DNA of 64,000 bases from Bathynomus jamesi (GCA_023014485.1 JAJOZX010000486.1:1214001-1278000), one strand, 5' to 3'. Shown: positions 1 through 12,217, counted from the stretch's first letter. Numbers and translations: made by a program. The notes: generated from the sequence alone by a model not told the origin.

Positions 1-59
1 TAGTGAACGTACAAGGAAATGAGGGGAAATAGACAAATCAGGGACAGTAATGACATGAA

Positions 60-1710
60 GAAAGTACTTGAACGTCTGGAATCCTTATCCCATTCCATTC
101 TACCTCGGGTCTCTGCAACATTGTAACAGGGCTAACTGCTGATCCTGGAGTTAACGTTCATCAATTGCATTCAATCGGTACGAACATTGTCGTAAAAATG
201 ATTGGGAAACAAGCCTTTACATATTCTGCCAAAAGATCTGACAAAGTGAAAACACTAGGATCTGCTTCTGCCGTTGTGATCACTGATGCTTCAGATATAG
301 AAGTAGATCCTGCACTACTGTTTCAGAGAATGATGACTGTTGCCACTGGCGGAGACATGAATCTTGAAGATGTCATGTGTTACGAACTGTGTGCATATCC
401 TCCTGCATTGTTCGAATCACGAAGTATCTTGAGGAAACCCGATAAGCTCAGCTAGCTCATGCAATAATCAAATACACTGACACTTTACGCATAGAAGAAG
501 TTCAAGAAATTCAGTGCACAGACCAGTACGTATTGGATGGTGGATCTCTACTACATCGTGTTTCCTGGCGTCAAGATGAAACATATGGCAGCATCGCCAA
601 CTCATATGCCGATTTCACTCTGAAAACATATGGAAAAGCAATCATTGTTTTTGATGGCTACAGCAGCTCTCCTACGATCAAGGACATGACCCACAGAAGA
701 CGCAGCACCAAGACAAGCAGAAATGTGAATCTCAGTCCAAGCATGAAGTTTGTTGGCCAGAAGGAACACTTCTTGGCTAATGAAAACAACAAGCAGCATT
801 TATTTCCCTCGTAGGTGAGATGTTGAAGAAGCACGGGTGTACTGTTCACAACGCAGATGGGGATGCTGATGTGGACATCGTTCGTGCAGCAGTTTCCTCA
901 TCAGAAAATGCAACTACAACAGTAATAGGGGAAGACACCGACTTGCTGATTCTCCTTCTGTACCATGCCAAGGACAGTGTTTCAAGTTGTACTATCGCAG
1001 CGATATAAGACGGGGACCATCTCCTAATCCTGTGTATGATATTCTCAGCATTCAATCATTGTTAGGCAATGACATCTGCAAGTATCTCCTGTTTGTGCAT
1101 GCTTTCACGGGCTGTGATAGCACATCCAGAATTTTTTCGATCGGTAAAGCCAAAGCATTCGACACACTGATGAAGGTGGCTGAACTCCGTTCAGTTGCAA
1201 ATACATTCTGTTCTGATTGTTGCCAACACACTGACATTGAGCCGCTGGAAGAAAAGGCAATGCTTCTGTTGTATGGCTGCAAAACACTTGAATCCACTAA
1301 CGCACTACGTCATCGAATGTTAGTTGAAAAGGTAGCTACAGCTAAATCTTTTGTTACACCCGAACGTTTGCCACCTACTGATGCGTCCACAAGTACCACA
1401 GCTTTCGCACATACTTTCAAATACTAATCTGGAAGTCTACAGAAGAGAAGATCGATGCAGAACAGTGGGGTTTGGTATGTAAAGAATAATTCCTACTACC
1501 CTACAGCCTGCGACAAGCCACCAGCTCCAAATTATCTACTCAACATGATCCGCTGCTCCTGCAAGACGAAATGTGCTACTTCAAGATGTGGATGCAAGCG
1601 TAATGGAATGCCCTGTTCAGCCGCTTGTGGCGAGTGCCAAATCAGTGGTTGCGATAACAACCCAAGTACCGGTAATCTATCCGATGATAGTGATGAAGAG
1701 GATTAATTTC
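60..1710 (+). pseudogene. Decayed PIN/XPG-like nuclease plus CXC-domain gene of a dispersed family
   Basis: Several open segments in different frames (165-455, 533-814, 820-1008, 987-1427, 1455-1706) read as one protein family common in arthropod genomes. The central part has acidic patches like those of PIN/XPG (FEN1-type) nucleases: VLDGGSLLH, IVFDGYSS, DGDADVDIV and GEDTDLLILLLYH. It continues with LFVHAFTGCDST. The end (about 1548-1660) is a Cys-rich CXC (tesmin/TSO1-like) region with RCSCKTKCATSRCGCKR. At least three frameshifts or stops separate the segments, there are no introns, and the N-terminus lies beyond the window edge. Such genes are usually left uncharacterised. XPG-type nucleases are known in Academ transposons, so a transposon origin is my inference. 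No TIRs were found here. Substrate unknown. Confidence 0.6.
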
Positions 1711-2117
1711 TGTATGTTTGTGACCAGGTATCACTTCTTCTGTAATGAACATAACTTGAAACTGGGAAAAAAATAATTGTTGTATTATTGATTATAAAAA
1801 TCTGTAAAAAGCTATAAAACATTATTTGCGTAATAACTGGTTGTGTTGTATATTGTTGAATTATTTAAAACATTACAACTGAAAGAAAAAGCATCAAATG
1901 TATCTCTATAATAAAAGCGTAAATTATATATATATTTTTTTTTCGTAGGAAACATCCAGTCCGCCATTTTGAATTTCATTTTTGGGGGTGTTCCCGGGGT
2001 CCAATTTTGTCGGATTTTGGATATGTTAATCGGCAATGGTTCCTGAGCTGGAAACAGTTTAGAAAGCTTCTGAAGCAATTTTGCCCAGGTCTAACTACAA
2101 ATTGCCTGGACTATAAG
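1711..2117. other. Non-coding tail after the PIN/CXC pseudogene
   Basis: No convincing gene. The stretch holds AT-rich sequence and a GC-richer block around 1950-2100 containing GCCATTTTGAATTTCATTTT, which may be the untranslated end of the preceding mobile-type gene. Confidence 0.4.
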
Positions 2118-2332
2118 GTTTGTGTCACGCACTGAATGTCTTACGACAGCACCACTCACCCGTCAGTCTGGGATAATAACATTGGCCAACAAATATTTTT
2201 CATCAGATATAATTATGGGTGGGCTAGATAGCTGTTGGGACGCTGATTCCAAATCTGTTTTCAGTTTTCCTCTAGCACGTCTAGTTTTCGAGATGAGACC
2301 GATCATAATATATATAATAAGTATAATATATA
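2118..2332. repeat. Dispersed repeat, copy 1 (pairs with 32261-32475)
   Basis: This roughly 215-bp segment recurs in the same orientation at 32261-32475; the only difference I noticed is A/G in TTTTCAGTTTTCC. Both copies run directly into an (AT)n tract. A 60-70-codon open frame is shared by both copies, but I recognise no protein, and 30 kb separates them. Confidence 0.8.
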
Positions 2333-2480
2333 TATATATAATATAATACTATATATAATATGCATATAACTATATATACAATATATAATATGCGTCCTTT
2401 ATGTAATATAATAATATATAAAATATAATATATAATACTACTCGTATATATACACAATATATAATATGCGCCCTTCATAT
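2303..2480. repeat. AT-rich microsatellite
   Basis: Imperfect (AT)n/(ATA)n repeats. Apparent open frames here encode only Tyr/Ile runs and are not genes. Confidence 0.9.
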
Positions 2481-2657
2481 ATATAGCGGAGTATTTTGTC
2501 GTTGCAACTTAAGTGTAAGTTTTTGCTTTACCATTCTGCACCCTCATGTATGGCATTTTGTCGTTTCAATTTACAGTAGGCTTTCCGCAGGATGTCTTGT
2601 GGTATTTCAGGTGAGAACATTTGCTGGCCACAAATTTGCAAACGTTGCACATGTACA

Positions 2658-4620
2658 CTAGGGTGGGTTGAAAAAATTTTATTTAATGAAACATGCTAAA
2701 AAAGATGCCCGAGTAGTCACTGATTAAGGAATAAGTCATATCTTTTAAAAAAATTAATTTCGGTGCTGGCAACTATGAAAAAATAAATTGCGAACAAAGG
2801 CCACAAAAGATCCTTTTTAGTATGTTTCCTTAAATTAATTTTTTGCCTCACAGGTACGAGGATCTCAACAATAAACTCAATTAATGTCAATGTCTATCAA
2901 AAAACCATTAATAAACATTGTTTTTGCTTATTTTAAAATGTAGGCCCCAAATGTGTTTGACCTATCATGTGTATTTGTGTGCCTACATGTGTATTTGTGA
3001 CCTATCATTTGTTTAACCTATCATGTGTTTCCCGATTCAGCATTTTATTTTATTTTGTTTCAGAGTAATAGCATAGCTTGCAATGGCCTCTTCTGGTATA
3101 ACAAGAGAAAAAGCGAAGCACTCTGTTTCCGGAACGCCAGCAGAGCTTCCTGGCAAGCAACTACCAACTTAGCACTCTGAAATACGCTGAAATTATCACG
3201 GACGTAGTGAATGATATATATATCCGTGCTTCCATTCCAACAATCGACTTCAAAAGCATAGTAATTAAGGTAAAGAGATTAATTGAGAAGGGACAAGAAC
3301 TTAGAAAATATACCATGAGTAAAAGATCTTCCAACACTTATCAAAGTAAATATGATTCCTTCAAAAATTTATTTGACATATGTTGCTGCAAGTGCTATGC
3401 CTCTGGTTCTCATAAAAGAAGTGTGTAAATGCGTTAAGGCGGAGAAAATCCTGAATGATGAATGGGAGTTCTGGATTGATCAACATACTGAACGAAAAAT
3501 GATCATAGGTAAGTTGGACAAAGTGAAAACTTCAAAACAACTACAAATGGAAAACAGAAAGCATAAAAGACAATTCTTTAAAGATAAACAAAAGAGTTTT
3601 CTTCAGGAAATGGAGTTGAATCCTTATGATATTGGTGAGATCAGCTCTGAAAGTGAAAAAGGTCATCAAAATGAAGATTTCGAATTGAGCGAGTACGCGT
3701 TAAATACAGAAGCTAGCACTTCTCAAAATCGACACCAATATCCAGAATTATGCAAGGCAGTTGATCGATGCAAGATAAGCAACCATAATGATTGTTTAAT
3801 TGCTAATGCTCTCTTAAAAGATCTTAATCTATTATCTGAAAATACTACGATTGATCCCAGTAAATTACGTCGTCAAAGAACCTTGTGGAGAAGCATAGAA
3901 AGAAAGAAGCATGAAGAACAGAATAAAGGAATAGTTTGCCTTGGATTTGATGAAAAAATTGATAAAACTCTTTCAGAAGTGAGAGAATGCCAGCGGACTT
4001 TGAATATATTGACCATGTTGCTCCTGAGAGTGGAAGGACAAGTGATATTGCTAAAGAAATTATATCAGTAATTACTGACACCAACTCTGCATCGACTTTA
4101 AAAGCAGTAGTTTGTGGTGCAACTAATGTAAATACAGATAAATCAAATGGAGTAATTAGAAAACTATTGCTGACATTATTTGCTTACTTCACACTAATGA
4201 GCTTCCCTTGAGAAAATACCTGGAAGTTCTTAACGGGCAAACGACAGGACCTAGAAGTTCACAGGGCAAAATCGGCAAGGATCTGAGCTTTGATCCAAAG
4301 AACAGACCAATTGCAAAATTTCCACCTCTCGCTGGAAAAGTGATGGACTTACCAGAAGGAGTGCTAGCAGATCTCAGCACAGTGACCAGCAATATCTCCA
4401 TAAGGCGTGTTTGTCAATTCAAAACGGTCATGATAGAAGTCCAGCTATCAAATTGTTAGAAACTGCTCGACCTTGGTCTCTCAATAATGCACGGTGGCTG
4501 ACAAAAGCAAATCGTCTCTTACGTTATTACATGTCGCACGAAAAACCATCAGAGACACTTCAAAGGATTGCTCATTTTATACTGAACTTCTATGCTCCTG
4601 CATGGTTCACATTAGTGCGG
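2658..4620 (+). pseudogene. 'Family B' hAT-like transposase-type gene, broken and truncated
   Basis: Coding similarity starts near ATG 3083 and continues through shifted frames (3207-3428, 3352-4071, 3987-4211, 4208-4459, 4411-4629). Recognisable pieces are a N-terminal helical region (YAEIITDVVND, ASIPTIDFKSI), a Lys/Glu-rich middle, a block NELPLRKYLEVLNGQT and a C-terminal block ARPWSLNNARWLTKANR ending at FYAPAWF. Related proteins are abundant and uncharacterised in arthropods; the corresponding region usually has a Cys-x2-His before NELPLR, reminiscent of the hAT C-x2-H motif (family knowledge from memory). A possible 5' terminus is CTAGGGTGGGTTGAAAAA near 2658. The 3' end is missing because family A sequence starts at about 4621. 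At least four frame breaks make it non-functional. Confidence 0.55.
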
Positions 4621-6383
4621 CGAAATTGAAAGCGGGAATCTTTGTGAGGCCCCAAATCAGGGAGGTTCTGCAGGATGAAGGCTTTGAAGAAAGCCTCAAT
4701 GCCTTAGAACTAAAAGCATGGCAGGCTTTCAAATGGATTTGTGGAAACTTCTTGGGTAACCACAAGTCTCCCGCATACAAAGATGGAGTTCAGAAACTGC
4801 TCGATGCATATCAAGGAATGGGCTGTCGCATGTTCTTGAAAATACATTTTTTACATTCGCATCTAGATTTCTTTTCCGGAAACCTTGGCGCGTTGAGTGA
4901 CGAACAGGGAGAACGCTTCCATCAAGACATCCAGTCAATGGAAAATTGCTACCAAGGTTTCTGGAACGAAAGTATGCTGGCAGACTACTGCTGGATGTTG
5001 TACTGGGACGATCCGGACAAGGTTTACAAAAGAAAATCTTACTCGCAACGTTTTTAGGTTGGTGTACATTTCTTTTTATGAATAAAGTTGTACTTTTACA
5101 TAAGTTGTGCTCAGAGATGGGTAGTATTTAAATAGTATTTAAATACGTTTGTATTGTAATACTTGTATTTATAAATACTTTTTTCGGTGTGTATTTAAAT
5201 ACTTTGAAGGAGTATTTGTTATTTGAAAATACATATTTTTAAATACATTTCGCAAATACATTTCTTAGCCTCAACTGTCAGATAACAATTTTCGCCCTGA
5301 AACAAAATAAAAATCTTTCTAATCATCTGGCAACTCTCTTCCTTAGGCTTATAGCCTTATCCTCAGAGGCTCAGACACAGCAGTAGTGCACGAGATACCG
5401 TTACGAGTGTTTGTATGTGCATGTTGTGTTCGCAGCGCTCATTGTTCCATAAGGAAGATATCAACATGTCTGAAGAACCAGGTATTATTGGTAAAGACCT
5501 AGGTGATAAAGCTACTAGTGCTGAAAGTGATGAGAAGCATAAAGATTCACAGTTGCACCCCTTATTTGCTGGAAAATATTTCCGAATCCTATCTCAAGAT
5601 GGCCAAAAAGTCAAGTGCTTATGTCTTATTTGCAGTAAAACAACTGCGGCATTTAATTTAGGACTTATGAGTAGGGCAATTTTTTTGTCAATAAAGTCAA
5701 TTTTTTTCAGCAAATACAAATAACGAGAAACGTCTAAAAACGAGGTTTTGCTGTGCTACGTGCAATATTAAAAAGTTATAAGATCAATAAAAAGTCAATA
5801 AAGCTATATACGATCATTTTTTTTAATTTTGGGTAATTTTTTTAATTTTAGGTCAATTTTTAATTTTTAGTCCATTTTTTGATTGACAAACCTGGGAAAA
5901 CATCGGAAAATTTGTACATACTTTGAAACACAAAATACAAGTTATAATTTTAATTAAAAATTATTTTCAAAGTAAATACATGAAGCTGAAAGATGAGGTG
6001 CAAATTTAGGGCCTGCTTTTGGTGTCATCATAGCATGCTACAATCATAGTGATAATTTGCATGCATTTTTTGCATTCTGGCATGATATAGTTGGATAAGT
6101 ATTTAAAAATGTATTTGAAATGTATTTAAATACATTTTGAAAACATGTAATGTATTGGGTATTTAAATACTTTTTTAAGGAAGTAATGTATTTAGTATTT
6201 AAGTACATTTAAAGTATTTTGTGCCCATCTCTGATTGTGCTGAAATTAAGACCAGTCATATTTTGATAACTAGATGTGCTAGACGAAAACCGAAAACTGA
6301 TTTGGAATCAGCGTACAAACCTGGTTTAGAAAAGTGTGTATACATCTTTGATGAGAGAAAAAGTTCGATCTTGTCGACCAGTG
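4621..6383 (+). mobile_element. 'Family A' transposon, copy 1, 3' part only
   Basis: Residues from about 4622 to the stop at 5057 match the C-termini of the copies at 14191-16590 and 60621-62906: PQIREVLQDEGFEESL, NFLGNHKSPAY, FLHSHLDFFSGNLGALS, EQGERFHQDIQSMEN and SMLADYCWM. The element resumes after a nested hAT insertion (5112-6233). It ends at 6383 with the reverse complement of CACTGGTCGACAA, matching the other copies' termini. Its 5' two thirds are replaced by family B sequence, so this is an insertion or recombination scar. The C-terminal frame (436 bp) is open. Confidence 0.7.
5112..6233. mobile_element. Non-autonomous hAT transposon with 8-bp target duplication
   Basis: It begins CAGAGATGGGTAG and ends as the reverse complement of CAGAGATGGGCAC, typical hAT termini. 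The flanks are GTTGTGCT (5104-5111) and ATTGTGCT (6234-6241), an 8-bp target duplication with one mismatch. Subterminal regions hold repeated TATTTAAATA motifs. Inside, 5415-5723 encodes a fragment like a BED zinc finger (HPLFAGKYFRILS followed by CLCLICSKT), the usual N-terminal domain of hAT transposases. The catalytic domain is absent, so this is an internal deletion derivative that needs a transposase supplied elsewhere. It inserted into the 3' region of the family A fragment. Confidence 0.85.
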
Positions 6384-6408
6384 TAATTATTACTACTAGC
6401 GCCATCTA

Positions 6409-6480
6409 GATTCGAACCCCGATCTTAATGTCTTCGCTTTGTTGACAGGGAAACGGTGTTACCCACTGAGCTACGAACAC
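6409..6480 (-). repeat. tRNA-derived sequence (SINE head or tRNA pseudogene)
   Basis: The minus strand contains TAGCTCAGTGGGTAAC (A-box-like) and GGGGTTCGAATC (B-box-like) about 45 nt apart. The implied cloverleaf is poor in the anticodon region, so a working tRNA is unlikely. A degenerate relative lies near 40265-40345. Confidence 0.5.
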
Positions 6481-6483
6481 TGG

Positions 6484-7330
6484 CGTCAGGCCGTGATTTT
6501 TAATTGTATTTAGCTGTACTTTTAACAGCGCAAATATCAAAATTAAAATTGGTTATTTCAAGTATTATAATCTTGCGTAGAATAATCGTTGTACAATAAT
6601 AATTAAGTGTAATTCATGATGTTAACCACTCGGAACAGAATCGGTTTCGGACCCATGTCTATACAATCTCTATTAATTTTGGGATAACTTAGTCAAACTT
6701 TATTTAACCTATCCTGCCCTGATCAAACCCATCATGTCCTAACTTAACCTCTCTTAATCTAACCAAAAAATTACCTGGTCGATGACGTAAAAAGGACGTC
6801 AGTTTTTAATTAATGAAAACAGTCTTTACGAGTATTTCATGAAATTTAAAAACTGTTTTCTTTCACTATTCTTCCAATTTGTTCACAGATTATGGTATGG
6901 GAGCCACAATGCCAAATGTGGTAGGAAGTATGGATAGTTTGTTCTATCCCATATATTTGTAAGTATCTTGTACGTTACATAGTTCATTACATTTCTAAGT
7001 CTTCGTTCATCCGTGTATAATGTAAATGACAGTTCAGAAACTATATTTTTAAAAAAAATAAAGTACAGGTTCCATATGATACAATTATTCCCATATTTAG
7101 TTTTGCTCAGTTTCAGAAAGTGTATTACTTTGAAAATCAGAGTTTTTCCGCTTTCATCCTATTTTAGTTATGTTCAGCGATATGATACTGTTTAGAAACT
7201 CTCTCCAATTTTATTAATTTATGTGAATTCTATCAAGAATTGAAAACAAATTTCCTTAATTAATATTTCGACAATTTAAAATATAGTTTGAGAGAAGGGA
7301 GTATATATATATATATCCTTTCAAATGTTC
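6484..7330. other. AT-rich intergenic DNA
   Basis: No gene, RNA or bounded repeat recognised; short open frames lack any family signature. Confidence 0.5.
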
Positions 7331-7344
7331 CGCGCGATGATTCC

Positions 7345-8230
7345 TCATTTCACGAAGGTCAAGCTTGTCGCCCCTCCTCTCGAGTTGGCCTGGTAAAGTA
7401 GAGAGTTGGTTTCTTGTACTCTCTTGTACTCTTGTACTCTCCACCTCACACAACCAGGTACGCCCGGCTCATCGGGGATTGTTCTGAGCCAGGCGTCTAA
7501 TCTTCTTTTGAAGATGTCCACCGCAACATCACTCGTGTTCCTTGGGTCTTTGGGCAGCTGATTAAACAGTTTTGGTCCTCTCACAACAAAACTATTTTCT
7601 TTCAAGGTTAAGGATGTTCCCTGTCTCGTCTTAAATTTGGGAACACGACACAGTCTTCATTTTCTACTTTCCACTGTTGTTTGGAGAGTTACAGGGTTAA
7701 GAGTAAGATTAGGGACTAGTTTCTCCATTATTTTCCAAGTGTAAATAATGGTGTGTATATATCTCTCTCTCCTCCTTTCCAGTAAATATAGGTTTAATTC
7801 GCGTAACCTTTCCCAGTAATTTAGTTCTTTGCACCCACTGATCTTGGATGTGACGCTTCTCTGAATCCCTTCTAGCTGTCTAATGTCTTCTTTTTTATAT
7901 GGGAATGTTAGGACCGAGCAGTATTCCAATTTGGGTATGATCAGTGTTTTCAGTACAGGAATCATTATATTCCTATCCCTTCGTTTAAAGGTTCTCAGTA
8001 TTTGACCAGTTATTCTCTTTGCTCTGTTTACTGCTATCTTATTTTGTGTTTCAAATTTCGCATCATCAGTCATTACAACCCCTAAATCTTTTGCTCTAGA
8101 ATTTCTCTGAATTCCCTGTCCATTTGGGGTATAATATTCCATGGATTTTAGGTCTTCTCTTTTTCCGTACCGTAACAGCTGAAATTTCTCAGTGTTAAAC
8201 TTTACACTTTTGTCTTCCGTCCACTTGTAT
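7345..8230 (-). pseudogene. CR1/Jockey-type LINE reverse transcriptase, C-terminal fragment
   Basis: Two open pieces (8142-7657, then 7605-7345) encode the end of a non-LTR retrotransposon ORF2 downstream of the reverse-transcriptase core: KDLGVVMTDDAKF, NRAKRITGQILRTF, IIPKLEYCS, QLEGIQRSVTSKI and RLDAWLRTIPDEPGVPGC. The catalytic domain and endonuclease are missing (5' truncation is normal for LINEs). A frame break at about 7650 and the lack of a 5' end make it dead. The same family recurs at 36770-38130 on the opposite strand with near-identical motifs. Confidence 0.8.
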
Positions 8231-8329
8231 ATATATTTAATATAAAATTTTTAACATATATAAATTTTTAACATATAAACAAAAATTTTAACAAGCGCTA
8301 ATGTAAGGTTGATAGGCATTGAATTACAA

Positions 8330-11300
8330 GTGAACAATGATTGCATATTGTAAACTGCTATTTACCATACAGCAACGGTAGTAATCTAGATGAATACATT
8401 GATTTGCTGTACAAAATTAAGTCACAATCAGATAACCCCAAATATTCTCACTGTATAATAATGGGGGACTTTAACGCGTATGTGAACTCGGAATTCTTTG
8501 TAGAATTGGGTAACATGTGCTAGTCGGCTAAATTAAGTATAAGCGATGTAGATGTATAAGGGGTAACCTGTGGTAATTTTACATCCGTCAGTGATATGTG
8601 TGGTACTACCAGGTGGATTGATCATTGTCTCACTAGTAATAATCTAAAGGATCGAATTGTTAGAGTTCATATTCTGCATGATTTCCTTCTTTCTGATCAT
8701 AGACCATTCTTCTTTCTCTTCGCCCGTTCCCGCCTCTATGCGGGGTCGGCGTTTCTGACCAGCCTCCTCCACACAGCCCGGTCCTGGGCTTCTTCCTCCG
8801 ACAAACCCTTCTCCCTCAAATCGTCCCTCACCTTCTCCATCCACCTTCGCTTCGGTCTGCCTCTCTTTCTCCTGCCATGCACCTCCATATTCATCGTTCT
8901 CTTACCCACATAATCTTCGTCCCCTCTCATCATATGTCCATACTATTTCAGTCTACTTTCTTGTATCTTCCTCGAGATTTCTCCAACCTTTGTTGTGCCC
9001 CTTATCCTTTCATTCCTTACCCTATCCAACCTTGTCACTCCGCACATCCATCTCAGCATTCTCATCTCCGTTACATCTAGTCTTTTCTCATGATCTTTCT
9101 TTATAGCCCAAGACTCAGCCCCGTACATCATAGCCGGTCTTACCACAGTCTTATACACCTTTCCCTTAACCCTTGCGCCTATTCTTCGGTCACACAACAC
9201 CCCTGAAACTTTCTTCCAATTTTTCCAACCAGATTGCACTCTGTGTGTTATTTCTGTGTCCAGCTCACCGTCCTCAGCCACTGTCGATCCCAAGTACGTA
9301 AACTTACTTACTCTCTTTAACCTCGCTCCCTCTAAACTAATTTCTGAGTCTTGATTTTCGTAGAACCTCAGGTACTCCGTTTTCTTTCTGCTGATTTTCA
9401 ACCCTCTGTCTTCAAAAGCCCTCCTCCATTCCTCCAATTTTCTTTCTACTACTTCTCTCCTGTTGCTGCACAGAACAATATCGTCTGCAAAGAGCATACA
9501 CCAAGGGGATTGATCTTTTATCCCCTGGGCCAACACATCCATAATCAAAACAAAAAGGTACGGGCTCAAAGAAGATCCCTGATGTAGACCAACCCTCACG
9601 GGGAACCATTCCGTTACACCTACACTACTCCTAACCTGGGTCCTTGCTCCTTCATACATACTTTGCACCAACCTAACGTACTTCTCCGGCACACCTTTCT
9701 CTCTCATACACCTCCAAACCTCCTGGCGTGGCACTCTATCATATGTTTTCTCTAGGTCGATGAAAACCATGTGCAGTCCCTTTTGTCGCTCCCGGTGTTT
9801 CTCCATCAACTGCCTCAGTGCAAAAATTGGTAAAAATAATCGCGTCGATTGGTCTAATATTAATATGCAACAGAGAATAGAATACAAAGACAGAACAGGT
9901 CACCTCTTTAATAATTTAGAAATTTTACATCTTGCCTGTAGTAATCCTTGCTCAAATGATTCTCACTGTAAACTCATAGATAGGTATTATGGTAAGATAG
10001 TATCCCTGTTAAGAGAAGCAGAAGACCCCTGATTAAATCTTACAACTATCATACTAAGATTATTCTTGGATGGAATTGTTTTATTGCCCCCTGAAGAGAG
10101 AATCGAAAGACGCCTACGATTTGTGGTGCTTTCATGGTAGACCCAGATTAGGACCAGTATACATGAATATGTGTAGAAGTAGGGGTCAGTATAAGGCGGC
10201 CATAAGGCGATGTAAACAGGAAGAAGAGTCTATTCGAGCATCAAAAGCCTGTGAAGCTCACATAAATAACGATAATAACAAATTTTGGAAATTTGTGAAG
10301 AATCAAACTGGTGTCAAAAGTGTCCTCTCTCCGACAATCGATGGGGTGTCGGGGGAGGATGAAATTGCAAAGCTGTGGAAAAACCACTACTCAAACATTC
10401 TTAACAGTGTGAGTAGGGATAATCTTAATATAGATTGCAGCGAAACGCCTGTGGGAGGGACAAGGGAAAATACTTTGATATCAGTTCCTGAAGTAAAGAA
10501 GTTAATTAAATAGTTAAAGACTGGTTCTGCGTCAGAGGTAGATGACCTATCGAATGAGCACTTAAAATATGCCAATGACGTGGTATGTCTGCAAATATCA
10601 TTGCTCTTATCAGCCATGCTTGCTCATAGCTATATCCCTGCAGAGTTCATGAGGGTATATATCTTGCCCCTGGTCAAAAATAAGTATGGAGACATTCTGT
10701 CCAGCAATAATTACAGGTCTATTGCTGTCGCTTCCTGCTTCTCGAAACTACTAGAAAAACTCTTGTTTCTCCGATTAAATAATTACCTATGGACATCTAA
10801 TTAGTTTGGTTTTAAAAGGTCCCACTCAACTGACCTGTGTATCTATGTACTTAAAGAAATAATATCTAAATACACTGACAGTAATTCAACTATTTATAGC
10901 TGTTTCCTTGATATAAGTAAGGCATATGATAGAGTGAACCACAATATTTTTTTTTAAAAACTAGACGACAGGAAGGTTCCCATGTAGCCTACATATTAAA
11001 TTTATTGAAATTTTGGTATTCCCACCAATCTTTTACCGTTAGGTGGGGGAATGTACTATCCGAATGTTTTGGCTCCTCTTGCGGGGTGAGACAAGGCTCC
11101 TTGCTCTCCCCTATGCTGTTTAATGTGTATATTGACGGATTAATTGCTTCACTTAATGAGGCAACAGTGGGATGTTGTATAGATGAATGTTGTAAGGATG
11201 AATAACTTAGTTTATGCCGATGATATGGTGTTAATAAGTCCCTCTGTTAAAGGTCTGGATCGGCTACTAAAAGTGTGCGAAGTGTATTCGCAGAAACATG

Positions 11301-11930
11301 ATATTCTTTCTAATGTTACAAAAACTAATGTTATGCAATTTCATTCTAAAAACTGTAATCAGCCAGCTGATGTTAGGTTTAAAATGAGAGGTGAAGTAAT
11401 TGAGGAAGTACAAGAGTTTAAGTATTTGGGTCAAACTATTACCAGCTCCTTGAGTGATGACTCAGATATAAGAAACCAATCTCGAAGTCTTTGTGCTGAA
11501 GCGAATATGACTATAAGGAACTTTCGGTTCTGTACAAGTGAAGCTAAAAACACACACTTTCGTACTTTTTGCAGTAATATATACGGACAGCAACTCTGGG
11601 TGAATTATAAAAAAAGGTTCTGGCAGAACCCTAAATTTGCTGTACAACAGATCTTTTAGACTCCTACATAAATTACCCCCGAGATGCTCAGCTTCGCAAA
11701 TGTTTGCTACCCGCAATGTCCCGAGCTTCCCGGAGGTAACAAGACGTGCTCAATACAGTCTAATGCAAAGAATTACAAAATCAACCAACCCGATTACCCA
11801 AGCTATCCATGAGTCCTGCCGTTTGTCCTCTAAGCTATGGAATTCTTGGTACAAAAACATGTCTGTAGCTCCACTTAACTTTGACATTACTGTATTATTT
11901 CTAATCACTCGTATATATTTCTATCATTTT
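8330..11930 (+). pseudogene. Old L2/CR1-like LINE ORF2 interrupted by an RTE LINE
   Basis: The left part (8341-8710) is the end of an AP-endonuclease domain: CIIMGDFNAYVNSEF and LLSDHRPF. After the RTE insertion the element resumes at about 9823. It continues through linker sequence (10070-10513) and reverse-transcriptase blocks: LPLVKNKYGDILSSNNYRSI, FLDISKAYDRVNHN, SSCGVRQGSLLSPMLFN and the catalytic box VYADDMVLIS near 11209. It ends with EFKYLGQTI and a C-terminal region to about 11880. At least five stops or frameshifts interrupt it. The YADD residues survive, but the element cannot encode an intact ORF2. It predates the RTE insertion. Confidence 0.8.
8708..9826 (-). mobile_element. RTE-type LINE, 5'-truncated, nested in another LINE
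   Basis: Minus-strand coding (9830 to 8943, then 8933-8736 after a frame change) encodes a reverse transcriptase: HMVFIDLEKTYDRVPR, GLHQGSSLSPYLF, catalytic MLFADDIVLCSNRR and KFTYLGSTVAEDGEL. It ends with the arm RGRPKRRWMEKVRDDL typical of RTE-like elements. No endonuclease domain remains. The interruption falls between DHRPF and the linker of the surrounding LINE, so the nesting is clear. The single frame change suggests it is younger than its host LINE. Confidence 0.8.
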
Positions 11931-11978
11931 CTATAATTTTCTATCCTTTTCTATCATTTTCATTTTTTTTTCATATAT

Positions 11979-12217
11979 AGGATGTATGATAACAAAAGTC
12001 CGTTCTCATAGGGAAATAAGATATAACAGAATTGAACGAGAAAATAGTTTTAACTATACATTACAAACAATACAATCAACTTACCAATTAATCCAGTCCA
12101 TGCTCAAATTGCATTCCATGTAACCAAACACTGGTGCCACGCAATACATACAAACTCATCATGATCAATTGTGTTGTATCTTCTTTCCCTATGAGAACGG
12201 ACTTTTGTTGCACCCTG
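11979..12217. mobile_element. MITE with about 50-bp imperfect TIRs
   Basis: The left end has AACAAAAGTCCGTTCTCATA after TATA. The right end is its reverse complement followed by CACCCTG and TA. Length is about 240 bp, with no coding and TA at both borders, consistent with a Tc1/mariner-mobilised MITE. Confidence 0.75.

Noticed and set aside
7345..8142. Host gene on the minus strand
   Set aside because: The sequence is the C-terminal part of a LINE reverse transcriptase, with a second copy at 36770-38130.
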